Shown here: positions 1 to 9,364 of the stretch, in pieces
Layout: each line of letters starts with the position of its first letter
Numbering within the stretch: position 1 is the first letter of the stretch
Assembly (NCBI GenBank): GCA_900543875.1
Contig: UQSV01000001.1
Location: 1 to 64,000 of the forward strand
Length of the DNA stretch: 64,000 bases
DNA from: an uncultured Coriobacteriaceae bacterium
GTDB taxonomy: Bacteria; Actinomycetota; Coriobacteriia; Coriobacteriales; Atopobiaceae
Direction: 5' to 3'
Translations under genes and position numbers: made by a program
Notes under the pieces: model-generated
What the model was told of the DNA's origin: nothing
Databases searched by the model: none
The model's input: only the letters and a program-made list of their open reading frames with translations

Positions 1-10
1 TCTCGCGCTC

Positions 11-104
11 CTCAAACGTGCCAAACCGATGGTGAGATACGCCCGCCTCCAACGTCCCATCGGTTATGCACGTCCAACGGCTCTCAAACGTGCGCAACCG
101 ATGG
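11..104. repeat. Short direct repeats with an inverted partial copy
   Basis: A 22-bp element (ctcaaacgtgc..aaccgatgg) at 11-32 recurs at 83-104 with 20 of 22 bases identical. Between them, 57-65 (ccatcggtt) is an inverted copy of the element's 3' half, so 24-32 and 57-65 can pair. No gene is visible in bases 1-162. The function is unknown; the element may belong to a repeat family continuing left of the window. Confidence 0.6.
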
Positions 105-162
105 GGCGATGCAGCAGCGCAGCCACCCACTCAACGCCAACACCCTCGACACGCACAACAAA

Positions 163-191
163 GCGGGCCGGGGAACGTATCCCCGGCCCGC
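163..191 (-). terminator. Rho-independent terminator of tRNA-Arg
   Basis: A perfect 12-bp GC-rich stem (163-174 with 180-191) encloses a 5-nt loop and is followed on the minus strand by a T-rich tail (tttgttgt). It lies 8 bases beyond the 3' end of tRNA-Arg. Confidence 0.8.
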
Positions 192-199
192 GTCATGTC

Positions 200-275
200 T
201 GGTGCCCCCGGCGCGATTCGAACGCGCGACACCCGCTTTAGGAGAGCGGTGCTCTATCCCCTGAGCTACGGAGGC
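200..275 (-). tRNA. tRNA-Arg (anticodon CCU)
   Basis: Read on the minus strand this 76-nt sequence folds as a cloverleaf with acceptor pair GCCTCCG/CGGGGGC, TTCGAAT T-loop, anticodon stem CCGCT/AGCGG and loop CTCCTAA, giving anticodon CCT. The CCA end is encoded. It decodes AGG arginine codons. Confidence 0.95.
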
Positions 276-333
276 GGTTATGTCACCGGCCGGGCCGGCA
301 CGCGCGCAAGTGCGAGCGAACTATTATTCTACG

Positions 334-948
334 CTACTTGCTCGACTTCTTCTCGGCGCGCTCGCGCTCCTCCTCATCGTGGAGGTTGGCAAGCTGCTCG
401 CGGCGCTTCTTGGGACTCAGACTCGCGACCTTGTCCTGGGTCTCGTTGCGCAGCGGACGAATCTTCATCCACTCGTACACGAGCGAGGTGATGATGAACA
501 CATAGGCCAGCGCAAGCGAAATCACGGACAGGATGCCGCCGGTCGTCTGCAGGTTGTACATGTTGGAGCTATCGGACGCTCCAGTGTAGCCGGAGGCAAA
601 CGAGCAGACCACGAAGACGAGGCCCAGTACCAGGAAGACCCACCAGACGCGACGACGCTTCGCGTATAGCTCGTTGCGCTTGAGCAGGGCGTTGGTGAGG
701 GTGTTGAAGATGTCCTCCTCCTCGCGCTCAGCGCGGCGGACCTCCTTCTTCTCCTCCTTCGTCATGCCGGCGGTCGACGTGGAGCCGTCAGGGTTCTTCT
801 TCTTGGTGACAACGCGCACCGACGAGCCGGCATCGCGAACGGGCTTGGCCTTGGTCGGGCTCTTGCGCGTCATGCCAGACGAGACCTGCTTCTTCTCGTC
901 CTCGCCCTGAGGCATGTTTCGCTTGTTGAACGGACTACGCTGGGACAT
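334..948 (-). CDS. Two-TM membrane protein of unknown function, coupled to purC
   Basis: This is a 204-residue protein I do not recognise. The first ~95 residues are hydrophilic and highly charged (Lys/Glu/Arg-rich). Two hydrophobic segments follow (about 101-122 and 138-160), then a charged cytoplasmic tail ending in a Glu/Arg/Lys-rich helix. The ATG at 946-948 has AAGGAG five bases upstream, and the start lies inside the last codons of purC (14-bp overlap), so translation is probably coupled. Predicted topology: both termini cytoplasmic. The link to purC may be only positional. No catalytic motif is visible, and small two-TM proteins of this type are usually annotated as hypothetical in Coriobacteriia. 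Confidence 0.8.
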   Translation of the reverse strand: MSQRSPFNKRNMPQGEDEKKQVSSGMTRKSPTKAKPVRDAGSSVRVVTKKKNPDGSTSTAGMTKEEKKEVRRAEREEEDIFNTLTNALLKRNELYAKRRRVWWVFLVLGLVFVVCSFASGYTGASDSSNMYNLQTTGGILSVISLALAYVFIITSLVYEWMKIRPLRNETQDKVASLSPKKRREQLANLHDEEERERAEKKSSK

Positions 949-1831
949 TGCTCTCCTTCATTGGAACGAACTTCTCGCCGGTGATGATCTCGTAGGCCTC
1001 CTGATAGCGCTTCGAGGCACCCTCAATCACCTCGGCGGGCAGGTGCGGCGGCTCGCCCGTCATGTCCCAGTTTGCGCGCAGCCAGTCACGGACGTACTGT
1101 TTGTCAAAGCTGGGCTGGACGTGGCCCTCGCTGTAGCCCTCCGCGGGCCAGAAGCGACTGGAGTCGGGCGTCAGGCACTCGTCGATGATAGCGAGCTTGC
1201 CGTCAATGAAACCAAACTCGAACTTCGTGTCGGCGATGATGATGCCACGCGTCGCGGCATACTCGGCCGCGGCGTTGTAGATGGCCAGGGACGCGTCACG
1301 CAGCTGCGTGGCAACGTCCTCGCCCACGATCTGGGCGCAGCGCTCGAACGAGATGTTCTCGTCGTGGTCACCAAGGGCGGCCTTGGTCGAAGGGGTAAAG
1401 ATGGGCTCGGGCAGCTTGGACGCCTCGGTGAGGCCCTCGGGCAGCTTGATGCCGCAGACGGTGCCATTCTCGTCATAGGTCTTCTTGCCCGAGCCGGTGA
1501 GGTAGCCGCGAACGATGCACTCGATGGGCACCGTCGTGGCCTTCTTCACGAGCATGGAGCGGCCCAGCAGGTAGTCGGCGTACTCGGCGTACTCCGCCGG
1601 GTAGGTGGCCGGGTCGAGAGAGATGACGTGGTTGGGCAGGATGTCTGCAAACTTGTTGAACCAGAACGCAGAGATGCGGGTTAGGATCTCTCCCTTGTAC
1701 GGAATCTCGTCAGGGAGGATGAAGTCGTACGCGCTGATACGGTCGCTCGCGACCATGAGCAGCGAATCCCCGCAGTCGTAGATGTCACGGACCTTGCCTT
1801 GCGAATCTGGGCGCTTACCCATTGCTGCCAT
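935..1831 (-). CDS. purC: Phosphoribosylaminoimidazole-succinocarboxamide synthase (SAICAR synthetase)
   Basis: It catalyses the ATP-dependent joining of aspartate to CAIR, a late step of de novo IMP synthesis, in the cytosol. The N-terminal QGKVRDIYD stretch is the family's nucleotide-binding signature, ASDRISAYDF follows, and IECIVRGYLTGSG and IIADTKFEFG are the conserved SAICAR synthetase motifs. Length is 298 aa, usual for the long bacterial form. I chose the ATG at 1829-1831 because GAGGGGA lies about 10 bases upstream; an in-frame ATG nine bases later (MGKRP) is possible, and a longer reading to 1909 has no family support. purB (6.1 kb), purA and purD (62-64 kb) are also in the window but not in one operon. 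Confidence 0.95.
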   Translation of the reverse strand: MAAMGKRPDSQGKVRDIYDCGDSLLMVASDRISAYDFILPDEIPYKGEILTRISAFWFNKFADILPNHVISLDPATYPAEYAEYADYLLGRSMLVKKATTVPIECIVRGYLTGSGKKTYDENGTVCGIKLPEGLTEASKLPEPIFTPSTKAALGDHDENISFERCAQIVGEDVATQLRDASLAIYNAAAEYAATRGIIIADTKFEFGFIDGKLAIIDECLTPDSSRFWPAEGYSEGHVQPSFDKQYVRDWLRANWDMTGEPPHLPAEVIEGASKRYQEAYEIITGEKFVPMKESNVPA

Positions 1832-1893
1832 TCGATACCGCTTCCCCTCGGTTGAGTGACGCAAAACCGGCAATAACCCTTCCATTGTAGTAG

Positions 1894-1927
1894 AAAAAGC
1901 ACCCCTCACCTTGCGATAAGGGGTGCT
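1894..1927 (-). terminator. Rho-independent terminator of the two-component operon
   Basis: The stem 1898-1906 / 1919-1927 (agcacccct with aggggtgct) has a 12-nt loop and a following T5 run on the minus strand. It lies about 57 bases after the kinase stop codon and just before purC. Confidence 0.85.
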
Positions 1928-1983
1928 CGTATGCAGTCGCTCCGTTGCCAGCGAACCATCGATTCGTTGCCGAGAAGGGCGGC

Positions 1984-3585
1984 CTACTTGTCCTTCTCCT
2001 TGTCGTCGCCAGGAAGGGCGAACGGCTTCTCCTGGGTGCGCGGAATGTGGAGCGTGAACTTGGTACCCTTGCCCAGCTCCGACTCAACGCCGATGAAGCC
2101 GTGGTGACGGTCGATGATCTCCTTGGTGAGCGCCAGGCCCACGCCCAGGCCGCCGCTCTCGCGCTCGCGGCTGGCGTCGGAGCGCCAGAAGCGGCTGAAC
2201 ACGCGCGCGAGGTCCTCCTTTGCGATGCCGATGCCCGTGTCGGTGACCGAGACAATCGCGTCGCGGCCCTCCTGCGACACGGCCACCACCACGTAGCCGT
2301 CCTCGGGGGTGTAGCGCAGGGCGTTGGACATGAGGTTGATGACGCACTGGCGAATCATGTCGCGGTCGACCTCGCAGAAGATCTCGCGGCGGCCGTTTTG
2401 CACGTCGAACTTGAGCTTGAGGCCGCGGTCGGCAAAGAGCTGCTCCTGGGCCTCGACGACCGAACGAACCAGCAGGACGATGTCGGTCTTCTCGGGATCG
2501 AACTTGGTGGTGCCGTTCTCGATGCGCGAGAGCTGCAGCATAGCCGAGACGAGGCGCGAGAGGCGGCGAACCTCGCTGGCGACGGTCTCGAGGTGCTCGT
2601 CGTCGGCGGGCAGCACGCCGTCCTGCATGGCCTCGACCGTGGCGAGCATCGCCATGAGCGGGGTGCGCAGCTCGTGGGCAACGTCGCTCGTGAGGCGGTG
2701 CTCGAGCTTGAGGTCGCGCTCGAGCGAGGTCGCCATGTCGTCGAACGTCTCGCCCAGCTGACCAATCTCGTCGTCACCCACGATGCCCGTTCGGGCCGTG
2801 AGGTCGCCCGAGCGAATCTGCGAGGCGGTCGAGGTAATCGACTTGATGGGCTTGGCGAGCTTGCGGCTCACCATGACGCCGGCGATGACGGCGAGCAGCA
2901 CGGCCACGAAGCCCGCGTAGACCACCGCGTTGTACGAGAGGGTGCGGAACTCCGCGTCGCCCTTCGTGAGCAGCGCCTCGCTGCCGTAGGCCCACAGGCG
3001 AACGGAGCCCACGGTCTGGCCGCTCATGGTCACGATGCTCTTGTCGACCACAGACTCGGCGTTGGTGGGGGCCAGTGAGGTCGCACGGGTGCGCGTGCCC
3101 GAGACGGACGCGCTGGTCTGGGCGGCGGGGTCGTCCTCGTGCTCGGAGCCGCGCGACCACGTGTCGTCGTAGATGATGTTGTCGTTGGCGTCTGAGACCT
3201 GGACGCCAACCTCGCTCGAGATTGACGAGGACTGCACCGAGCGCTCGACGTCCTCGTCGTTCCAGCCGGTGGTGGCGTCATAGGACTCCCCCAGGCTCTC
3301 GGCGATGACCGCGGCGTAGCGCTCCATGTTGGAGCGCGTGTACTTCATGAACTGGGCCTCCCAGTTCACGGCCAGCACCACAACGAGAATCACCGCCGTC
3401 ATGCTCGAGACGGCGGCGAACATCAACGTCATCTTGCCGCGATACGACATGTGGCGCGGCTTTTGGTTGGAGAGCGTCTTCCACGACGCCTTCGAGGCAT
3501 CAGAAGTCCTGAGCGCCTCGGGGATGTCATCCGCGGGGCGCTCCTGACGAATCTTCTTGCCTACAACGAACTTAGCGGGAACCAA
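1984..3585 (-). CDS. Membrane sensor histidine kinase (HAMP-HisKA-HATPase)
   Basis: Sensor kinase of a two-component system, 533 aa. A cytoplasmic N-terminus precedes TM1 (~52-74), an extracytoplasmic sensor region (~75-218), TM2 (~219-241) and a HAMP linker (~240-292). The DHp domain has the phospho-acceptor His304 in DVAHELRTP. The ATPase domain shows an N-box (NLMSNALRYTP), DTGIGI and a GVGLALTKEI G2 box. The start appears to be TTG at 3583-3585 behind GGGGGAGG, with rather short spacing; Met46 is an alternative. It lies 24 bases after the response regulator, so the two form one operon. The architecture resembles WalK/PhoR/ResE-type kinases; the stimulus cannot be told from sequence. Confidence 0.93.
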   Translation of the reverse strand: MVPAKFVVGKKIRQERPADDIPEALRTSDASKASWKTLSNQKPRHMSYRGKMTLMFAAVSSMTAVILVVVLAVNWEAQFMKYTRSNMERYAAVIAESLGESYDATTGWNDEDVERSVQSSSISSEVGVQVSDANDNIIYDDTWSRGSEHEDDPAAQTSASVSGTRTRATSLAPTNAESVVDKSIVTMSGQTVGSVRLWAYGSEALLTKGDAEFRTLSYNAVVYAGFVAVLLAVIAGVMVSRKLAKPIKSITSTASQIRSGDLTARTGIVGDDEIGQLGETFDDMATSLERDLKLEHRLTSDVAHELRTPLMAMLATVEAMQDGVLPADDEHLETVASEVRRLSRLVSAMLQLSRIENGTTKFDPEKTDIVLLVRSVVEAQEQLFADRGLKLKFDVQNGRREIFCEVDRDMIRQCVINLMSNALRYTPEDGYVVVAVSQEGRDAIVSVTDTGIGIAKEDLARVFSRFWRSDASRERESGGLGVGLALTKEIIDRHHGFIGVESELGKGTKFTLHIPRTQEKPFALPGDDKEKDK

Positions 3586-3609
3586 CTGGCCTCCCCCTCA
3601 GTTGTAGTT

Positions 3610-4329
3610 CTACTTGTCGCTCTTCTTCTCGGGCTCGGGGGCGTCGAAGCGATAGCCCACGCCGTGAACCGTGTAGAGCCAGGTGGGGTTGCGCGGGTCG
3701 TCGCCGAGCTTGGCGCGCAGGTTCTTGACGTGCGAGTCGATGGTGCGCTCGTAGCCCTCGAAGTCGTAGCCCAGGACCTTCTCGACAAGCTCCATGCGGC
3801 TGTAGACCTGGCCGGGGTAGCGGGCCAGCGTCACGAGCAGCTTGAACTCGGAGGCCGTGAGGTCGACCTCCTTGCCACGCACGGTGACCTTGTGCGCCGA
3901 GATGTTGATCACGAGGTCGCCGTAGTCGAGCACCTCGAGCGTGGGCTCGTTGTCGACGCGGGCGCGGCGAAGCAGCGCGCGCACGCGGGCAACGAGCTCG
4001 CGGGGCGAGAAGGGCTTCACCAGGTAGTCGTCGGCACCAAGCTCGAGGCCGATGATGCGGTCCTCGACCTGGTCCTTGGCGGTGACCATGATGATGGGCA
4101 CGTCGGACTGGTCACGAATGGCGCGGCAGACGCGCTCGCCGGAGAGCTTGGGGAGCATGAGGTCGAGAACGACGAGGTCAAAGCCGTGCTTCTCGAACTC
4201 GTCGACGGCGGCCTGGCCGTCTCCGACCGAGCGCACCCAGTAGCCCTCGCGCTCAAAGTAGGCGGCGACGGCCTCGCGGATGGCCTTCTCGTCCTCGACC
4301 AGCAGAATCTTCTTTGTGTCCGAAGCCAT
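3610..4329 (-). CDS. OmpR/PhoB-family response regulator
   Basis: DNA-binding response regulator, 239 aa, partner of the kinase just downstream. The receiver domain has acidic pocket Glu12-Asp13, phospho-acceptor Asp56 in VVLDLMLP, the switch Thr in IMVTAKD and Lys in DDYLVKPFSPRE. The C-terminal winged helix is of the OmpR type (LTASEFKLLVTLARYPGQ, RTIDSHVKNLRAKLG, GVGYRFD). The ATG at 4327-4329 follows GGGAGG with 5-base spacing and fits the family N-terminus (MASDTKKILLVEDE); an upstream extension to 4380 is unlikely. By overall similarity it belongs with WalR/RegX3/PhoP regulators, which often control cell-wall or phosphate genes, but targets are not inferable here. Confidence 0.95.
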   Translation of the reverse strand: MASDTKKILLVEDEKAIREAVAAYFEREGYWVRSVGDGQAAVDEFEKHGFDLVVLDLMLPKLSGERVCRAIRDQSDVPIIMVTAKDQVEDRIIGLELGADDYLVKPFSPRELVARVRALLRRARVDNEPTLEVLDYGDLVINISAHKVTVRGKEVDLTASEFKLLVTLARYPGQVYSRMELVEKVLGYDFEGYERTIDSHVKNLRAKLGDDPRNPTWLYTVHGVGYRFDAPEPEKKSDK

Positions 4330-4452
4330 GACGGCCTCCCTGTCAGCATTAGCGCCGCGACGCTCGAAACGAAGCGGCATTCCTATTCACAAAGTTTACC
4401 CCATCGGGGCACCTCGATAACCATCTTGGCCGCGAGCGGCGCAAACGCCCAG

Positions 4453-5682
4453 CTAGAGCGCCCAGGCGCGCACCTGGACGGACGCCGGGTAGCCGGTCTG
4501 CTCATCCTTGACGGTGGCAAAGGTCACAAAGGTCGAGGTGGTTCCCATGCTTGCGGGATAGTCGCCGTAGTCGAGCGCGCGGCTGGGGGCAGCAAGCGTG
4601 GCATAGGTCTGGGCGTTGGTGTCGACGATCACGTGGCCTGCGCGCGTCTTGATGAGATAGACGCCGCCCTTGCCCGCGCACACCGCGGCCGGCTCGCGCG
4701 GCAGGGCCACGAAGGAGCCGTCGCCCGAGCCGATGTAGGTGCCCATGTTGCCCAAAAGACCACCCGTGCCGTAGTTGGCCTCGATGGAGAAGACGAAGTT
4801 GCCGTCCATGAAGGTGGCATACATGGGCGAGACGGACGCCGGCAGCACCAACTGGTTAACCTGCGTGGACAGCCCGCTCTCGAGCGTGTAGGCCGTGATG
4901 CCAAAGTAGCGGCCCTCGCTCGCGCGCACGCGCGGCACAAGCGTCACGTTGCCGTCCGAGACGGTGGGGGCGCAGGCAAAGCGGCCAGAGGAGCGCACGA
5001 CCTCGTCGGCCGAGGAGGCACCTGCCTGCCACAGGTAGCACGAGGAGTTCTCGCTTGTCTTGCTTCCGCTGGTAGAGGGCATCACAAGCCAGATGACGCT
5101 CGAGCCTGAGCAGCACACGAGCGGCGGGTCGTAGTCTGCGTCGGCCTTCCACAGCGTGTTGACCGTGCCCAGCGCACCGTCGGCAAGGGAGGCAGCGAAC
5201 AGGCGCCACTCATGACTCACGATGTCGAGCTCAGACCACGCGAACACGGAGTCAGAGCACTGCGCGTCATAGATCACGAAGTTGCCGCCCGTACGCGCCA
5301 CGTCTACCAGCACCACGTTGGCGCCCGAGGCAACCGAGATGGCTCCGGCGCTCGTCATGGCCGAGGGCGTCTGGCTGGGAACCACGTAGGGCTTCCAGGA
5401 ACCCTCGCTGGGGCGCAGCGTGCATCCCAGCGGCAGGTTCCACGAGCCGGCCTCGGCAAGCGACGTGGTGCCCTTACCGTCCTCGGCCTGACTGTAGGAG
5501 CCCTCGATGTCGCCGGAGCCCACCACATAGGTTGCCGTACCCGAGTCGACGACGACCGGGTCGGACGTGGTCTCCGCGGGCTTCGAGCAGCTCGACAGCA
5601 CCGACACGGCCGCGGCGCCCGCGGCGGTCGCGGCCGTGCCCGCCAGGAACGAGCGGCGCGATATGTTGGGAAGGATCGACAT
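4453..5682 (-). CDS. Tat-exported putative lipoprotein with repetitive beta-type body
   Basis: A 409-residue exported protein of unknown function. The N-terminus (SRRSFLAGTAATAAGAAA) is a twin-arginine signal, followed by VLSSCSK, a plausible lipobox Cys near residue 30, so it is probably a membrane-anchored lipoprotein secreted folded. The rest is rich in Gly/Ser/Tyr with alternating hydrophobic strands (SSVIWLVMPST, NFVFSIEA, GGVYLIK), which looks like a beta-propeller-type fold, but I cannot assign a family. The ATG at 5680-5682 lies 7 bases after the stop of the TSCPD gene, whose last codons carry its AAGGGA ribosome site, so translation is probably coupled. An upstream in-frame extension reads as low-complexity Arg/Ser/Pro and is rejected. 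Confidence 0.85.
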   Translation of the reverse strand: MSILPNISRRSFLAGTAATAAGAAAVSVLSSCSKPAETTSDPVVVDSGTATYVVGSGDIEGSYSQAEDGKGTTSLAEAGSWNLPLGCTLRPSEGSWKPYVVPSQTPSAMTSAGAISVASGANVVLVDVARTGGNFVIYDAQCSDSVFAWSELDIVSHEWRLFAASLADGALGTVNTLWKADADYDPPLVCCSGSSVIWLVMPSTSGSKTSENSSCYLWQAGASSADEVVRSSGRFACAPTVSDGNVTLVPRVRASEGRYFGITAYTLESGLSTQVNQLVLPASVSPMYATFMDGNFVFSIEANYGTGGLLGNMGTYIGSGDGSFVALPREPAAVCAGKGGVYLIKTRAGHVIVDTNAQTYATLAAPSRALDYGDYPASMGTTSTFVTFATVKDEQTGYPASVQVRAWAL

Positions 5683-5689
5683 GGGTCCC

Positions 5690-5956
5690 TTACGCCTGGG
5701 CCGCGGCACGGGCCGCGGCAAGGCCAACCGTAAGCTGGTCTGCGCAGGAGGTCTTGCGCGGGCCGCAGGTGTTGCCGGCCAGGATCTGCGAGATCTCGTC
5801 GACGGAGTGGCCGGCGACGAGCTTGGAGATGGCCTTGAGGTTGCCGTTGCAGCCACCCTCGAAGGAGACCTGCTCGATGGTGTTGCCATCGTCGGACAGG
5901 CCGATGTGAATCATCTGAGAGCAGACGCCGCGCGGGCGGAAGTCATAGCTAAACAT
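5690..5956 (-). CDS. TSCPD domain-containing small protein (TIGR03905-like)
   Basis: An 88-residue protein. The sequence FRPRGVCSQMIHI, FEGGCNGNLKAI, ILAGNTCGPRKTSCADQL carries four regularly spaced Cys and the TSC-A-D signature typical of the TSCPD family, found alone or fused to vitamin-B12-dependent ribonucleotide reductase and related proteins. The conserved Cys suggest metal or redox chemistry, but the role of the stand-alone form is not known to me. The ATG at 5954-5956 has AAGGAGA six bases upstream. It precedes the Tat-exported protein in a coupled pair, and follows purB after a 114-base gap holding a GC-rich stem-loop (~5985-6017), so it may be co-transcribed with purB. Confidence 0.85.
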   Translation of the reverse strand: MFSYDFRPRGVCSQMIHIGLSDDGNTIEQVSFEGGCNGNLKAISKLVAGHSVDEISQILAGNTCGPRKTSCADQLTVGLAAARAAAQA

Positions 5957-6070
5957 GTATCTCTCCTTGGTTAGACAGGCGGAGCCGTGCCGAGAAGTAT
6001 CCCCGCTTCCCGGCACGGCGATTCAGACGGTTGCCTGCCCCACGTGGAACACGGGGACGGGGCGGCTGGC

Positions 6071-7417
<1,347 letters not shown>

Positions 7418-7535
7418 GCGGCTCCTCCTGTGCGGTCGCGGCTGGCCGGCGTGTCTTTTGCACAACACTTTGATTTTAGCGCGATGAGCTGGGAGGGCGC
7501 GAGTGGGGCGGCCATGGAGAGGGCAACTTAACGGG

Positions 7536-7600
7536 CTTCGCGCCAAACTTCGCGCCCAACCTAACAGCTGCGGAGTTGGGCAAAAAACAAACGTTAGGTT
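7536..7600. repeat. Overlapping inverted and direct repeats upstream of purB
   Basis: In the purB leader/promoter spacer, gcccaac (7554-7560) pairs with gttgggc (7575-7581), while the partly overlapping aacctaac (7558-7565) pairs with gttaggtt (7593-7600), so two hairpins are mutually exclusive. Two tandem cttcgcgcc units lie at 7536 and 7548, 12 bases apart. They could be operator half-sites or an attenuator-like leader. No known riboswitch is recognisable. Confidence 0.4.
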
Positions 7601-7644
7601 ACTGCGAAGTGTGGCGACCATCAGGCCCGGCGCACTTCTCGCAC

Positions 7645-7681
7645 AAAATAGCGGGCCGAGAGGCAATGCCTCCCGACCCGC
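7645..7681 (-). terminator. Rho-independent terminator of tRNA-Lys
   Basis: A hairpin (7651-7681, GC-rich with one bulge on each side) is followed on the minus strand by tatttt (7645-7650). It lies 8 bases past the tRNA 3' end. Confidence 0.8.
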
Positions 7682-7689
7682 GAACATGC

Positions 7690-7766
7690 TGGTACGCCAT
7701 CAGGGATTCGAACCCTGGACCTTGGGATTAAAAGTCCCCTGCTCTAACCAGCTAAGCTAATGGCGC
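7690..7766 (-). tRNA. tRNA-Lys (anticodon UUU)
   Basis: A 77-nt minus-strand cloverleaf: acceptor GCGCCAT/ATGGCGT, anticodon loop CTTTTAA with anticodon TTT, T-loop TTCGAAT, encoded CCA. The first acceptor pair is G-U. Confidence 0.95.
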
Positions 7767-7841
7767 GTGCTCTCTAATTCTAGCCGATGTGCAGCGGTCG
7801 TGCCGACTCGGGACAGCGGACGGGCACGGCCGGCCCCTTCG

Positions 7842-9119
7842 CTACTCCCAGCTCCACTGGCCATGGATGAAGATGGGCTCCTCGGTGCCATCGGCCTTGA
7901 TGCCCGTGATGTCGAGGTCGTCGGCGCCGATCATGAAGTCGACGTGCTGGGCGCTCTCGTTGACGCCATGGGCCATGAGCTCGTCCTTGTCCATGTCCAT
8001 GCCGCCCTCGTAGCACTCGGGGAAACCCATGCCCAAGGCAAGGTGACAGCTCGCGTTCTCGTCGTAGAGGGTGTTGTAGAAGAGCAGCCCCGTCTGACGG
8101 ATGGGCGTGTTCTTGGAGATGAGCGCGCACTCGCCCAGGTAGTGGGCACCCTCGTCAGTCTCGATGATGCTGCGCAGCACGTCTACGCCCTTCTCGGCAC
8201 CAAAGTCGACGACGCGGCCCTCCTCGAACCTCAGCCAGAAGTCGCGAACGACGGAGCCGTTGTGGACGAGCGGCAGGGCGGAGTGAACCACGCCGGAGGT
8301 ACGGGCGCGGTCGGGCGAGGTGAACACCTCCTCGGTGGGCATGTTGGGGAAGTAGAGCGAGCCGTCGCGGAGCTTGCCGGCGCCGCCCTCCCACACGTGC
8401 CTGGGCGTCAGGCCAACCACGAGGTCGGTGCCGTTGCTCGAGGTGTAGTGGAGCACGTCGTAGTGGGCCTCGTTGAGGCGGCGCTTGCTCTTGGCGAGCA
8501 TGGCGTTGTGGGTCTCCCACTCGCTCTCGGGGTCATCGGCCACGCGCGTGGTGTCGAGAATGGCAATCCAGAGGCGGTACATCGCCTCCTTGTCGGAGAG
8601 CTTGGGGAAGACCTTGCGGGCCCAGGCGAGCACCGGGGCGCCGGCGATGCACCAGGCGTTGCCGCCAAAATCGAGGCCGCGACGGTACTCGGCACACTGG
8701 CGGTGCGAGGCCAGCGCGCGGGCGGCGGGCTTGGAGGCGTCGACGCCGAGCATGGCGTCTGGGTCCTCGCCGTCGATCCACAGGAAGGCGGCACCCTCGC
8801 GGGCGAGCGAGTTCATCTGCTCGGCCTTCCAGCCCGGAAGCTGCTGGAAGCGCTCGAGTGGGCAGGAGTCGTACTCGAGGCGCGTGAGCTCGTCGTCGCA
8901 CCAGATGTGGGTCACGTGACCAGCTCCGGCCTCGTAGGCAACGCTCGTGACGATGCGCACGAACTTGAGGCTCTCGACGGGCGCGGTGATAACGAGCTCC
9001 TGGCCCGGCTTGAGCGCAACGCCGCGTGAGACGAGCAGCTCGGCGTACTGGCGAAGCCTGGGCTGAAGGCGGCGCATGGCAAGCATGCACTCCTCGTCGG
9101 TCATGGGAAGAGAGGCCAT
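7842..9119 (-). CDS. Aminopeptidase, peptidase family M29
   Basis: A cytosolic metallo-aminopeptidase of 425 aa, releasing N-terminal residues from peptides with a pair of divalent metals. The family's metal-ligand motifs are visible: NMPTEEVFTSP with the first Glu, the GECALI Glu, NTLYDENASCHLALG with His, and a C-terminal HVDFMIG with His and Asp. Length and order match AmpS/PepS/AmpT-type enzymes. The ATG at 9117-9119 follows AAAGGA. It stands alone between tRNA-Lys and tRNA-Gly, so it is likely monocistronic. The exact substrate preference cannot be read from sequence. Confidence 0.93.
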   Translation of the reverse strand: MASLPMTDEECMLAMRRLQPRLRQYAELLVSRGVALKPGQELVITAPVESLKFVRIVTSVAYEAGAGHVTHIWCDDELTRLEYDSCPLERFQQLPGWKAEQMNSLAREGAAFLWIDGEDPDAMLGVDASKPAARALASHRQCAEYRRGLDFGGNAWCIAGAPVLAWARKVFPKLSDKEAMYRLWIAILDTTRVADDPESEWETHNAMLAKSKRRLNEAHYDVLHYTSSNGTDLVVGLTPRHVWEGGAGKLRDGSLYFPNMPTEEVFTSPDRARTSGVVHSALPLVHNGSVVRDFWLRFEEGRVVDFGAEKGVDVLRSIIETDEGAHYLGECALISKNTPIRQTGLLFYNTLYDENASCHLALGMGFPECYEGGMDMDKDELMAHGVNESAQHVDFMIGADDLDITGIKADGTEEPIFIHGQWSWE

Positions 9120-9250
9120 GATGGTCCTTTCGTTCTTGGTATGTCAGGCGCTTGCGCGCCGATACGTCTTGGCGGCCGCGGGCGCGGCCACAGGGTTGTT
9201 ACCCCTTGGCGCGGAGATGTAGTCGAGAGAACCGTTCGCAGAAAAACGCA

Positions 9251-9279
9251 AAAGCCCCGGCACCTTGAAGTGCCGGGGC
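9251..9279 (-). terminator. Rho-independent terminator of tRNA-Gly
   Basis: A perfect 10-bp stem 9254-9263 / 9270-9279 with 6-nt loop and a following tttt on the minus strand, 11 bases after the tRNA 3' end. Confidence 0.85.
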
Positions 9280-9289
9280 CTGCCGTTTC

Positions 9290-9364
9290 TGGAGCGGGCA
9301 ACGGGATTCGAACCCGCGGATGACGGCTTGGGAAGCCGTTGCCTTACCACTTGGCGATGCCCGC
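9290..9364 (-). tRNA. tRNA-Gly (anticodon CCC)
   Basis: A 75-nt minus-strand cloverleaf: acceptor GCGGGCA/TGCCCGC, anticodon stem ACGGC/GCCGT with loop TTCCCAA (anticodon CCC), T-loop TTCGAAT and encoded CCA. It reads GGG. Confidence 0.95.
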
